Assembly: GCA_030549775.1 (NCBI GenBank)
Contig: CM060176.1
Coordinates: 99,714,303-99,778,302, forward strand
Source: Tamarix chinensis
Taxonomy: Eukaryota > Streptophyta > Magnoliopsida > Caryophyllales > Tamaricaceae
Reading direction: 5' to 3'
DNA length: 64,000 bases
The position numbers and the translations under genes were made by a program. The first letter of the stretch is position 1. Each line of letters starts with the position of its first letter. The notes under the pieces are model-generated. The model saw only the letters and a list, made by a program, of their open reading frames with translations, was not told where the DNA came from and did not search any database. Positions 24,746 through 36,884 of the stretch are shown piece by piece.

Positions 24746-27700
24746 TGTAACACCCCAAAAAATCACAATTGAAAATTTTCGTTTGTTTAAAAAATACACA
24801 CCAAAAAGGGGGGGGTATTACTGTCATGATTAATATGAGTTAGGCCCCTGGCCAGACTCATACTAACCACAAGGCTAAAATATCAACACAAATATAGTAC
24901 CATAACAGAAATAGATTAAAACATGAAAAAGTCTAACATTGAAATATAGGAAATACTAGAACAAGTAAAAGTCAAATGTCAATATATAAGAGAAATCAAA
25001 ATGCATAATAGGGTCCCACTATTGGGAAAAATATAAAGCACTAAGGAGAAATAATCCAAGATACACTCTCTTCAACCCCAGCTTAGAACAATAAGGCATC
25101 ACATTGCACCGACCAAGTCATAATATGTAGCATAGTCCTCTAAGGCCTCATCACCTTCTTGCACAAACTCAAGAGGGGCCACTGCTTGTGGGAATGAGCA
25201 ACACCCATAATAAGGGTGATCAATACGTTATGTACTGAGTAAGGTAAAAATATAGTTAAATTAGGGAATAACAACATATAATACATATATAATGCACACA
25301 ACATATTATGTTAGATAATTTACCCCTATTAGAGTTTAAAGTCATTAGTACAATAGTACAATATTTACACATCTCTTGAATTATATCCATGTGGGTTTTG
25401 GGACCTCATTATTTAATCAGTGGATCGATAACTATATCATCTAGGGTAAAATGCTCTTGACCACTATTATGACTGGTGGACTAGTAAACCTAATACCATC
25501 CAGGATAAAACACACCTAACCACTATTATAACCGGTGTATTAGTAAATACATACTATACTTCAGGGCAGAATGTACCTAACCACTATTATAACTTGTGGA
25601 TTGGTAAATATACTACACATGGTCTTGATTGAAGTGGTGTTCCATTATAAGTGGAGTGTCTTTTCCATAGATTATTATCATCCAAGGGTTTAATTTATTA
25701 AGCTCAAAACCTCCAATGTTATAATAGGTGGACTGGGAATATAAACTCCAAGGCAAAATACACCTGACCATTATTATAATCAGTGGATCAAGAATATACT
25801 ACAATTTAGGGCAAAACGCACTTGGCCATTATTATAATCGGTGGATCAGTAATATCCTACATCCTGGCCCGACTCAATGATCTTCCATTTTAATTGATTA
25901 GTGTCTTATTCCCATCTTATTTATTAGATATCACACACCCATCCATGCACAACCCAAGTAACACTCCTGACCTACTACCACCTCGATCAAACTAGACATC
26001 ATAAAAACCCTAATCTCTTAATCCAGGATATCCACACTCTCCAATGATCTATGGTACCTCCAACATTATCCATCAACCTAAGTGTAACCTTAGAAACCTC
26101 ATAATCATGGGTTATGACTCGCTCTCCTTTTTTCCCATCTATGATCCCCATCGCTCACTAGGGTTTCCCCCTTGAAACCCAAATCTTGTCTATGTGGCCC
26201 TAGCCTCCTTGCCTCTTCTTACTTAACCCTAAGCTTCCCTAATTCAAGTACCTTTACTATACTCACCCTAACTCTAAAATCTTACCACCCAACTCCTTCA
26301 ACTCCCACATGTGATAATAAAATCCTAAATGGTCACCACCAAACCCTAATATCCTCTTTTATTTTTGTACCTGCTTTCTGACACAACTCTACTGTCCATA
26401 TGAATTGACCCACTTCCTCCATGTGGCATACCCCTCATCACAACTATGATGTACAACCAACTTCCTCAACTTTTCCCCGTGACATACCCTATCCTAAAAC
26501 TTAACCCCTATAACCCTAGTTTGTACCCTTATGCACTTTTCCATCTTCCCATGTACCGAAAATCCCCCAAATCCACTAACTCCCCTAATACACTCTCCTC
26601 TCCATGTTCAACCTCCAAACAAGGCCCCACCACGTTAATCATTCCCCATACAATGCTCACACTCCCTATGCAAATCTCACCTCCACATGTAAAGTTTTTA
26701 CCCTAACCCCTCCTATCTTCATTACCCCTTTTTATTACTCCACATTATTTCAAGGGATAGTTAAGACACTTCCCACATAACACTTTACTTACTCTACTCT
26801 CATTATTTTATTTCATTTTCCTTGGCCACTCAAGTCCCACCTAAGACACTTTGGCATAAATATATTATTTGTTAACCATAAGAAAGACTTACATTAACCC
26901 GTGATAAGACATAAAAACACATACAGAAACAAGAAATAAGAGTCATACATATCATTACCTTAGATCCTCGCAAGCCAAGATGCACAACACACACTTATTT
27001 CACATATACATATATACACATGTCACACAAATACACTCATTCCACAACCAAGACACATAAGCATACCCTTACCTAATTGGATTCGACCTTGAACCAAAGA
27101 GATCTTATGCCTCCTATCGGGGGATTATTAATTCAGTACCAAAATAGACTAGGCAGGTGAGGGTGATGGCGGCGGTAATGTAAGGAGGGAGTTTTTAGGG
27201 TTAGAGGGAGGATCGAATGTAGGGTTTATTGGGGTGGTGGAGGAGCTTGAGAGGAAGGGAGGAAGAGAGGAAGAAAGGGAGGAAAGGAAGGGGAAGAAGG
27301 GGTGGTGGAGGAGTTATTGTGGTAGAGGAGGTCCTCTTATGCAGGAAGGGAGGTATATTCGGCGATGGTGGTGGCATAGGGCGATGCTGGTGATGTATAA
27401 GGGTAGCTCAAGCTTCCCATTTTACATGGTTGGGGATAGGAAAGGAAGGGAAATGAAGGAAAGGTAAGGGCTTAGTGTGCGTAGGGAGGTGTAGGGAAGA
27501 GAATGGGGAGAAATGATGGTGGCGGTGACGTCTGAAGATGCAAAGGGAGATCGGGTAGGGGAGAGAAGTAGAAATGAAGGTGTGTGAGGGTTTATATAGG
27601 TATGGGGGTAGGGTGAAGAAAAAGGAAGGAAGAGGACAAGGAGTGGAGAGGAAGGTGGCTATCAGCCAGCGGTGGTAGGTGGTACAACATGTGTAGGGGA

Positions 27701-28343
27701 GAAGTTGTAGGGGCAAGGGCAGGTGAGGGAGAAGGATGTGCATGGGAGATTGTGTAGGGGACATGCCAGCTACATGCCCTGCATGATTAAAAGAGGAAAG
27801 AGATGAGGGAGTAGGTGAGGGAATGCTGTGAAAATGGAAGCGGGGGAGGGGATCTCTAGGCGTGCGAAAGGGTAAGAGGTTCGGGGTGAGGGTAGAAAAG
27901 TAAAATAAGGAAAAAGAGAGGGAGAGAAAGGGAAAAGCACAGAGGAGGCTGGCGCGTTTGTGCCGCCAACTAGGGAAAGAAAGAAAAAAAGAAGTTGGGC
28001 CCATTGGGGGGAAGAAAGGAAGAGAAGAAAAGGAGGGGGAGAGGGGAGCAGGCTTGTGCCACTAGTTTTGCTAGGCGTAGCCTAACTGACCTGAAGGAAA
28101 GAAAAAAAAGAAAAGAAAAAAAAGAAGAAGAAGGAAAAGAAAAAGGAGGAAGGGAAAAAAAGAAGAAAAAGGAAAAGATGGATGGTAGGGTGTTTTGGGT
28201 TTTTAGGGGTTTATGGTTAATGAATAATAATAATACAAATGATAAAAATAATTTTTATTAATTTAGACATTACTATAATTTATTTTAGGGTATTTAATTA
28301 AAATAGCTCCCAAATAATAATTTATTTTTGTGTCATTTTTATT

Positions 28344-28375
<32 letters not shown>

Positions 28376-28464
28376 TTTATTATAAAGGGTACATACATTT
28401 TAGTTTTATTCAATAACTCATTATTTTATCCTTTATTCCTAAAAAAAAGTTTGGGGGTATTACA
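24746..28464 (-). repeat. 3' LTR of the chromovirus, 3719 bp
   Basis: Runs from TGTAACACCCC to GGGGGTATTACA on the + strand. On the minus strand it is preceded by CCTTTAAAAGGGTAGTGA, a plausible polypurine tract next to the LTR start. The + strand order is: LTR 3' block, GTACTGAGTAAGGTAA (near 25235), motif array (25407-25850), pyrimidine-rich block, CTTACC (near 27069, a minus-strand donor), purine-rich block, then (TAA)n (28346-28374). It is the only uninterrupted full-length LTR with an adjoining internal region here, so it serves as the reference for the others. Confidence 0.85.
25407..25850 (-). repeat. Motif array in the chromovirus LTR, about 7 decayed units
   Basis: CACTATTATAACCGGTG-like units lie near 25407, 25460, 25510, 25579, 25712, 25767 and 25826. 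Many CG sites have become TG or CA (for example TGACTGG, TAATCAG), as expected from deamination of methylated cytosine. The two-cluster layout is kept. Confidence 0.85.
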
Positions 28465-28644
28465 TCACTACCCTTTTAAAGGAAAACTTTGTCCCCAAAG
28501 TCACTAGCTTAATCTGAGAGTAGGGAAAAAGGAAATGAGGGGCAAGGCGGTTCCGAGGAAACTCTTTATGCGAGGCCATCAAACATGATAAATCACTACC
28601 CCTTTAAAAGAAAAGGGGTTTCCAATAATTGTCATACCTCAGAC

Positions 28645-29612
28645 AAAGAGTTCCTAATATGCCTTGTGCATGTATTTCTCATCTTCTAAAGTGGCTTTCC
28701 CTATCCCATGGTAGCTTTAGAGAATCTTTACTAGTGGGACTGCACTTGTACAGGTCTTCCGAAACTTGGTATTAAGGAGCTGCATAGGTCTCTCTTTGTA
28801 GGTCAAAGAGTGGTCAAACTCAACCTCATCAGGTTACATCATGTGGGAAGGATTGATAATGTACTTCCATAACTATGATACATGAAACACGTTGTGGACA
28901 CACGCTAACTCTAGCAGGGGTGCCAACCAATAAGCAACCTCCCCGACCTGATCTAGAATCTCGTAGGGCCCGATGTACCTCGAGCTTAACTTGCCTTTCT
29001 TACTGAACCTATGCATTCCTTTGGTGGGGTAGACCCTCAACAACACCTTCTTTCTAGGCTCAAAGTTTTCACCACGGTGCTTCCAATCAACATAAATCTT
29101 TTGCCGACTCTGAGCAACTCTCATTCGGTCATCTCCCCAAATCCCAATTAACTCGGGTCCCATTACCACCGTCTCATTGATTTCATTCCAGCACAAGGGG
29201 GTCCTGGACTTTAGTCCATACAATTATTTGAAGGGTTTCACCCCTATGCTATCATGGTAGCTATTATTGTAAGAAAACTCTATCAGATGTAGACAATCTT
29301 CCCAACAACCCTAGAAGTCTAAAACACAAGCTTGTAGCATGTCTTCTAGAGTTTGAATAGTCCTTTCGGTCTGCCCATCTATAGTAGGATGAAAAGGTGT
29401 ACTCATCTTCAATTTCATTTCGAGACCTCTTGCATATTTCCCCAAAATTGGGAGAGGAACCTCGAGTCCCTATCAGAGATGATTTTTTTAGGCACCCTAT
29501 TTCGAATAACCACAAACTTCATATAGGCACTGCCAACTGATCTATGCTCCAGGTCGACTTCATGGGGACAAACACTACCAACTTGGTAAATCTGTCCACG
29601 ATGACCTAGATA
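28645..29612 (-). pseudogene. Ty3/gypsy integrase core and chromodomain remnant
   Basis: Read from 29612 downwards: VIVDRFTKLVVFVPMK, then IISDRDSRFLSQFW (second catalytic Asp of the D,D-35-E site), then DRKDYSNSRRHA in a shifted frame of the usual GQTERTIQTLEDML (third catalytic residue). An open stretch at 28873-29223 follows with YGLKSRTPLCWNEI, KGKLSSRYIGPYEIL and VHNVFHVS, the typical end of gypsy integrase. Past 28800 comes KERPMQLLNTKF and VPLVKIL*SYHGIGKATLED, a chromodomain with its aromatic Trp codon replaced by a stop. The first catalytic Asp is lost at the deletion edge. Several stops and frame shifts make it non-functional. Confidence 0.88.
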
Positions 29613-29659
29613 GTGTCACAACCACTACATGTCCTAGGCAACCCACTAACCCTGCATGG

Positions 29660-30335
29660 TTGAAAGAGGAAAGGGAGAGGGGGAGCAGGTGAGGGTTCTG
29701 CAAAATAAGAGCGGGGAAGGGAGTTTATAGGCATGCGAGAGGGTGAGAGGTTGGAGGTGAAGGTAGAAAAGGAAAGGAAGGAAAATGAGAGGGAGAGAAA
29801 GGAAGAATTGAGGGGATTAGCACGTTTGGGTCACCACCCGAGGAAAGAAAGAATAAAAGAATTTGGTCTAATCGGGGGGAAGAAAATAAGAGAAGGAAAG
29901 AAAGGGAAGAGGGGAGCAAGCTAGTGCTGCTAGGCTTGTCGGGCTTAGTCCAGCTGGACGGAAGGAAAAAAAAGAAGAAGAAAAAGAAGGAAATGAGATA
30001 AGAAGGAAAAGAAAAAGGAGGGAAAATAAAGGAAAAGAAAAAGGAAGGAAAATAAAGGAAAAGAGGGATGGTAGGGTGTTTTGGATTTTGGGGTGTTTTG
30101 GGGGGTTTATGTTTAATGAATAATAACAATAAACATAATTTTTATTAATTTAGAATTTGCTATAATTTATTTTAGGTTAGTTAATTAAAATAGATTCCAA
30201 ATAATATTTTTTTGTATTATCATTATCATTATTATTATTATTATTTTATTATAAAGGGTACATACAATTTAGTTTTATTCAATAACTGATTATTTTATCC
30301 TTTATTCATAAAAACAAAAGTTTGGGGGTATTATA
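29660..30335 (-). repeat. Truncated 5' LTR of the chromovirus
   Basis: From about 29660 the sequence (CCTGCATGGTTGAAAGAGG) follows the LTR from about 27775 (CCTGCATGATTAAAAGAGG) through the purine-rich block to the TTTGGGGGTATTATA end. Only the first 675 bp or so of the LTR remain. The inner boundary is approximate. Frames at 29725-30129 are composition artefacts. Confidence 0.8.
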
Positions 30336-30557
30336 GGCCATGTAGACCAAATTAGGATTTTGAGGGGGAAATCCTGGTGAGCGATGGAGATCATAAATGG
30401 GGAAAAAAGGAGAGCGGACCATGACCCATGAGTATGAGGTTTCTAAGATCACACTAGGGTTGGTGGATGATTTTGGAGGTTCCAAGAATCATTTGAAGGT
30501 GTGGATGTCCCAAGTTAAAGGATTAGGGTTTCCATGAGGTATGGTTTGGTCAGGGTG
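30336..30557 (+). mobile_element. + strand LTR, segment 3 of 4
   Basis: Resumes the LTR of 17082 after the GGCCA duplication (30336-30340) and matches the reverse complement of about 25985-26195 (GGAAATCC, GAGCGATGGAGATCATAAAT). It ends at GTG (30555-30557), the CACTA target duplication. Confidence 0.8.
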
Positions 30558-30569
30558 CACTACAAGAAA

Positions 30570-30900
30570 TTTGATTTTTAGCAACAAAAAATGTCGTTGC
30601 TAAAAATATTTTTAGCAACAATATTATATTTTTAGCAACGGCAAGCCTTCATAGTGTATCATAGCGTAACTAAAGGTTTCAGCAACGATTTGTTGCCGTT
30701 CCTAAAAAATATGTTTTTAGCTACGATTTATTATCGTTACTAAAAAAGATGTTTTTAGCAACGATTTGTTGTCGTTGCTAAAAACATTTGTTTTTAGCAA
30801 CGATTTACTGTCATTGCTAAAAAAACTATTTTTAGCAACAATTTGTTGTCGTTGCTAAAAAAAGATGTTTTTAGCAACGACAACTTTGTGGCTAAAGAGG
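30570..30900. repeat. Left subterminal repeats of the CACTA element
   Basis: At least six TTTTTAGCAACGATTTGTTG / GTCGTTGCTAAAAA words alternate in direct and inverted order, so adjacent copies can pair as hairpins. In En/Spm elements subterminal words of this kind bind the element's TNPA protein (established for maize). That role is inferred here. Confidence 0.85.
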
Positions 30901-31200
30901 ATTTTCTTGTCATAAATTTTGAAAATTTACTATTTTTCACAACAACTTTTTTGTTACAAACTTATTTTTTTGCAATAACCATTTTGTTGTAACATATCTT
31001 TTGTTTTTTGTAACAATCGATTCATTGCCATTGATATACAATTTTATGTAACAACCTATTTTTTTGGTCAATACTGTATTTTCCAACGTCTATTTTGTTG
31101 CCAATAATCTACCAATTTCTACAATAACTATTTTGTTGCTAATAATTTATTATAATTATATGCTATTTTTGGTAACGACGTCATTGCTAATGATAAGACA

Positions 31201-32140
31201 TTATTACAATAATAATATATGAAACATCACCTTGCAACCTATTATATCCATAATAAACTTTGATTCTGCTTATACTAATCAAATACAAACACCAATAGCA
31301 AATTGAATTTGATCATCATTATAAGATACATAATTCATCAATTGTACAATCATTTGTTCAATACAATTGTCAAAAATCAAGGTATTAATCAAAATATCCA
31401 AAAAAGACATCACCATGGTTGTCCGACCTTCTTGTCAAAACACTATTGTCTCGTGTTTTTATTCAAAAAGACTTCCAATCCTCAAGAACACCGAGTTCAT
31501 GTCAAAATATCAATTAATTACAACAATCTACTTCCACAAATAAATCAATAGTCACCATCAACGCCATCATCAAAAACATCACCATCATCATCAAGTGTAG
31601 TCCTAGACCTGAATAAATAAAAGGATTAATAAACATCACTTAGAAATATAGTTAAAATGTATAAAAACACAAGTGTCACTACAAGTCCAATCATTCAATA
31701 GATCCAACAATCATGATTCATTCAAATAGTTTAATTAGTCACATAAAGGAGGGGAAGATCCAATTAAAAAATCAAAAAAACTAATTCGGACAACACTTAC
31801 CTCGTTGGAATCCTATACCACTCACTGTCCCTCCTTCCCTCCCTTGGTGCCCAACTTCAAATAACAAAAATAAAAGACATTGACCACATAAACACATTAA
31901 AAAGATTCATCAAGACACCATAACTATCAAGGCAACATCAGTAACGCCACCCTCAACAACTTGCATATAGCGAATACAAAGACATTATATTATAATCTGT
32001 CGACATTGATGATATGAGGTAGAATATGGAAAGGGGGCTAGAAAACCAGCTACCACCACCATTGGTGGAATAACCTCCACCATTAATAAGTTTTTAAGCA
32101 TCAGGGAATCTAAATCTAGTATATAAAGAACATAATCAAG
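31201..32140. other. CACTA interior, no gene recognised
   Basis: AT-rich unique-looking sequence between the subterminal zone and the first internal repeats. A frame at 31303-31551 has no recognisable motif and is not supported as a gene. Confidence 0.5.
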
Positions 32141-32145
32141 AGAGA

Positions 32146-33170
32146 CAAGTTTTTAAGCACTTTCCAAGGTAAATTCTTCATGTTATGTATTGTTTTCTGC
32201 TATTAACATTCAAATTTGATTTTTCTACTTTTTCTATCATTTCATGCTAAAATAAAAGGCTAGAACTAGGTAGAAGTTAGTGCAAAAGTTTTGGGACATA
32301 TATTGCCAAGTAAGGGTTGAATTTAAGGCCTTTTGGACATCAAAATTGATGCTTTGCTCCAGAATATAATGGAAATTCAATACATAAAATGAGAATGATG
32401 TTATCTAAGTTTTCATAGGTTTATATGCACCTTAAAAGCACTTTCTTCATGTTTTGCAATAAATGTGCATGTCTGAATTTTTAGATGTGAAATGAGCTTA
32501 TTTTTAATTTTAAAAATGAGTAGACCTTGAGTACACTAAGGAATCCAGTATATAAAGAACACAATCATGTGAGGTAAGTTTAGAAAAGTTTTTAAGCACT
32601 TTCAAAGGTAAGTTCTTCATGTTATTTATGGTTTTCTACTGTAAACATTCAGATCTAATTTTTCTACTTTTCCTGTCATTTTATTCTGAAATTAAAGTCT
32701 AGAACTAGGCAAAAGTTAGTGCAAAATGATTTGATTATATATTGCTAGGTTAGGGTTGATTTGAAGGCATTTCAGACGTCAAAATTGATGCTTTGATCTA
32801 GAATATAATGGAAATTTAATGCATAAAATGAGAATGAACTAAGCTAAGGTTTCATAGGTTTATATGTACCATTTCTTCTATTTGTGCACTAGTTTTGCAA
32901 TGTGTAGGTCTGAATTTTCATATCTGAAATGGGCTTATTTTTAATTTTAAAAATGAGCACAGACCTTGATTATACAAGGGAATTCACTATACAAAGAACA
33001 CAACCAAGTGAGATAAGTTTGGACAAGTTTTTAAGTAGTTTTCAAGGTAAATTCTTCATGTTATTTATTATTTTCTACTGTAAACATTCGGTTCTAATTT
33101 TTCTGTTTTTCCTGTCATTTTATGCTAAAATTAAATTCTAGAACTAGGCAGAAGTTAGTGCAAAACCTCA
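32146..33170. repeat. Diverged direct repeat, period about 440 bp, in the CACTA interior
   Basis: AAGTTTTTAAGCACTTTC followed by AAGGTAAATTCTTCATGTT recurs near 32149, 32590 and 33029. Each is followed by TTTCTACTGTAAACATTC, TCATTTTATGCTAAAATTAA and GAACTAGGCAGAAGTTAGTG. The third copy is cut at about 33170. Confidence 0.85.
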
Positions 33171-33552
33171 CTTGGTGGTTGGTGAAAAAGCATCCACTAC
33201 CTTTTGTAATGTTAGTTAAAGTATATTTCCTTTCCCAGGGATACCTAGTGAAGTAGTAATTATTAAAAATTATATATTTATATACTTTTACCTTTTGATC
33301 AAAAGAAAAAGAAAAAAAGGATCCAAGATGACCTATCAAATTATGTGACTGGTTCATTTCATTCTTACCAACTTAAGCTCTGAATAGGCTAAATTAAGTT
33401 ATGTAGATATTCTATGCTACCATCATTTCATGCTTATCTTTTGTAGGAATTTCATTAGGATGTAAGGTTATGTTGTTCATATATCTTCTATGTTCATAAA
33501 TAATCATAAAGACCGCGAATTCGTTGTCTAATATATCTTCTAGGATTTGAGG

Positions 33553-33579
33553 TTTAGGTTTAGGGTTTAGGGTTTAGGG
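33553..33579 (+). repeat. Short interstitial telomere-type repeat
   Basis: One TTTAGG and three perfect TTTAGGG units, the plant telomere sequence, inside the CACTA element. Confidence 0.9.
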
Positions 33580-34070
33580 TTCGGATATAGGAAAATTATA
33601 TTCTTGATATCTTAGATAACATTTTTTATGTTTTTCAATCTCATTTTGATAAATTAGTATTTACATATGAACTGCTACAATTTGAGTCATGAATGGAGAA
33701 GTTAAGGATGACACTTGGGTATCAAAATCATGTTTAATCATCCTTGAGTTAGGATATGAAGCTAAAAGTTGAATCATTTTATAGTTAACTATATAGCTAT
33801 GGATAGTGCACATATAATTTGGTTTTTTTCCTGGTTGTTAGACCTGATTTTTTTCCCTATAGACTTAGAATACCTTCTTTTAAAAATTATGAATCTTTAT
33901 AATAACTAAAAAAGGTTAGAAATGTGTGGTTAAAATTAAGTTGAGCTAAAATTATTTTTATGAGCTTCTGTTGGTATGAATCTATTTTTTAATTCAATTT
34001 TAGTTTAGATTTTATATCTAATGTTTATCCATTATGCTAGCTAATTACATGTTAACATACCTAAAATATA

Positions 34071-36880
34071 AGGGATATTTTAGTATAGCTAATGAAGAAT
34101 AAAATTAACTAAGTTTCTATAGGTTTTATGTACTATAAGTGTTGTCTTGACATTTTCGTACTAATTTTGTTGAAAATGTATATACTTGATTTCAGACCTA
34201 AATTTCTGATGATTTTCACATTATAAAATGACAATACACCTGTAATATAATTAGGGATATAGTACACAAAGTGCATACAAAGTGTTGAATCAATTTGTAG
34301 TTTGGCTAAGTTCATAAGCACTTTCGGAGATGATTCCTTCATGTTTGGGACTGATTTCTACAACAATTTTACAAATCTGATTTCTGATATAGAATCAGCT
34401 TGTTTTCACCTTATAGACATGTTTAGAGACCTCTCATATGATTAATAATTCAGTATATTAAAAGCATAATCAAGTGGCATAAGTTTAGAGGAGGGGTTTA
34501 AGCATTTTTGGAGATAACGTCTTCAAGTTTTGAGTTGATTTCTGCGGTGAAACTTTCATATCTATTTATTTTGAATTTTATGTCACTTTTGTTTTGCATG
34601 ATATGAAGGCTGAAATATGGCATAAGTTGTGGAAAAAAGTACTGGACATATATGGTTAAGTTTGGATTGAATTTAAGATCATTTGGGCATTAAAATCTCT
34701 ATTTCCGCATGTGTATCAAGCAAGCTATTTTTTTATGAACTTCTATTGGTATGAATCTATTTTTTTCTTTCTTCAATTTCGGTTCAAATTTCAGATCTAT
34801 TTTTTAATGAGTTGTCATTTTATTAAGGTAATAAGCTTGTGTTGGTATGAATCTTTTTTTTAGTTCGATTTCAGTTCAGATTTCATATCTAATTTTTGGC
34901 CATTATGCTAGCAAATTACATGTTCAAAGACTTTAAATATAATGGAAATTCTAGTATAGCCAATGAAGAATAAAGTTAGCTAAGTTTTTATAGGTTTTTA
35001 TGCATTGTAGAAGCGTTGTCTTGACGTTTTCATACTGATTTTACTGAAAATATATATATACCTGACTTCAAACCTATTTCAGATGATTTCCATATTATAA
35101 AATGATAATACACCTATAATATAATTAGGAATGCAGCATACAAAGTGCTTAATCAATTAAGACTAGTTTGGTTAAATTTATAAGCACTTTCGGAGGTGAT
35201 ACCTTCATGTTTGGGACTGATTCCTACAACAATTTTACAAATCTGATTTCTGACCTAAAATCATCTTATTTTCACCTTATAAACATGTTTAAAGACCTAT
35301 CATATGATTGAAAATTCAGTACATTAAAAGCATAATCAAGTGGCATAAGTTTAGAGGAGGGATTTAAGCATTTTTGGAGATAACATCTTCAAGTTTTGAG
35401 TTGATTTCTTCAATGAAACTTTCAGATCTATTTTTTTATGTCACTTTTGTTTTGCATGATATGAAGGCTGAAATATGACATAAGTTGTGGAAAAAATTCC
35501 TGGACAAATATGGCTAAGTTTGGATTGAATTTAAGGTCATTTAGACATTAATATCTTTGTTTTCGCATGTGATTCAAGTGAGCTTTTATGAGCTTCTATT
35601 GGTATGAATCTTTTTTTTTTCCTTAATTCAATTTCAATCCAAATTTTAGATCTATTTTTTTAATGAGTTGTCATTTTATTAAGGCAATTTATGAGCTAAT
35701 GTAGGTATGAATCTTTTTTTAGTTCAATTTCAGATTTGATTTTTGGCCATTATGCTAGCTAATTACATGTTCAAAGAATTGAAATATAAGGGAAATTTTA
35801 TTATAGCCAATGAAGAATAAAGTTAGCTAAGTTTCTATAGATTTTTATGCACCATAGAAGTGTTGTCTTGACGTTTTTGTACTGATTTTGTTGAAAATAT
35901 ACAGATCTGATTTCAGACCTGAATTTTAGATGATTTCCACATTATAAAAATGATAATGGACGTGTAATATAATTAGGAATGCAACATACAAAGTTCTGAA
36001 TCAAGTAAGATTAGTTTGGTTAAGTTTATAAGCACTTTTGGAGGTGATTCCTTCATGTATGGGATTGATTTCTACAACAATTTTACAAATCTTATTTCTG
36101 ATCTAAAATCAACTTGTTTTCACCTTATAAACTTGTTTAAAAACCTGTCATATGATTGATAATTCATTCCATTAAAAGCAATCAAGTGGCATAAGTTTAG
36201 AGGAGGGGTTTAAGTATTTTTAGAGATAACGTCTTCAAGTTTTGAGTTGATTTCTGCAGTGAAACTTTCAGATCTGATTTTATTATTTTTAGGTCACTTT
36301 TTTGCATGATATGAAGGCTAAAACATGGCATAAGTTGTGGAAAAAAAGTACTAGACATATATAAATAAATTTGGATTGAATTTTAAGGTCATTTAGGCAT
36401 TAAAATCTCTGTTTTTACATGTGATTCAAGTGAGCTATTTTTGTATGAGCTTCTATTGGTATGAATCTATTTTTTTGTTTCTTAATTCAATTTTAATTCA
36501 AATTTCAGATCTATTTTTTAACCAGTTGTTATTTTATTAAGGTAATTTATGAGCTTGTGTTGGTATGAATCAATTTTTTTATTCAATTTCAATTCAGATT
36601 TCATATCTGATTTTTGGTCATTATGCTAGCTAATTACATGTTCATAGACTTGAAATATAAGGGAAATTTTATTATAGCTAATGAAGAATAAAATTATCTA
36701 AGTTTCTATAGGTTTTTCTGCACTGTAGAAGCATTGTCTTCATGTTTTCGTACTAATTTCGCTAAAAATGTACAAGATCTAAACTTTAGACAATTTATAC
36801 ATAATAAAATTGATAACGTGCCTGTAATATAATTAGGGATGTAGTATACAAAGTGCTTAATCAAGTTAGACTAGTTTGGA
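34071..36880. repeat. Tandem repeat, period about 863 bp, over 3 copies, in the CACTA interior
   Basis: TATAGCTAATGAAGAATAAA recurs near 34086, 34948, 35810 and 36675. Inside each unit GGAGGTGATTCCTTCATG and, further on, GAGGAGGGGTTTAAGCATTT (34489, 35353, 36200) also repeat. Some words (TTCTTCATGTT, TTAAGCACTTT) are shared with the 440-bp repeat at 32146-33170, so the two may have a common origin. No unit encodes a recognisable protein. Confidence 0.88.
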
Positions 36881-36884
36881 CCCA

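Larger units (their letters stand above)
24746..30335 (-). mobile_element. Damaged Ty3/gypsy chromovirus (Tekay/Del-like), TSD GGCCA
   Basis: In minus orientation: a truncated 5' LTR (about 29660-30335), a short internal remnant with integrase and chromodomain (28645-29612), and a full 3' LTR (24746-28464). GGCCA is duplicated at 24741-24745 and 30336-30340. The outer 5' LTR end reads TATAATACC-like (TTATA instead of TTACA on the + strand), a point change. Gag, protease, reverse transcriptase, RNase H and most of the 5' LTR are deleted. Assignment to Tekay/Del rests on the chromodomain and the TGTAAYACCC termini. Confidence 0.85.

Noticed and set aside
30570..30900. microRNA or other structured RNA gene from the hairpins
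   Set aside because: The hairpins are made of repeated CACTA subterminal words; no single long imperfect stem typical of a plant microRNA precursor.
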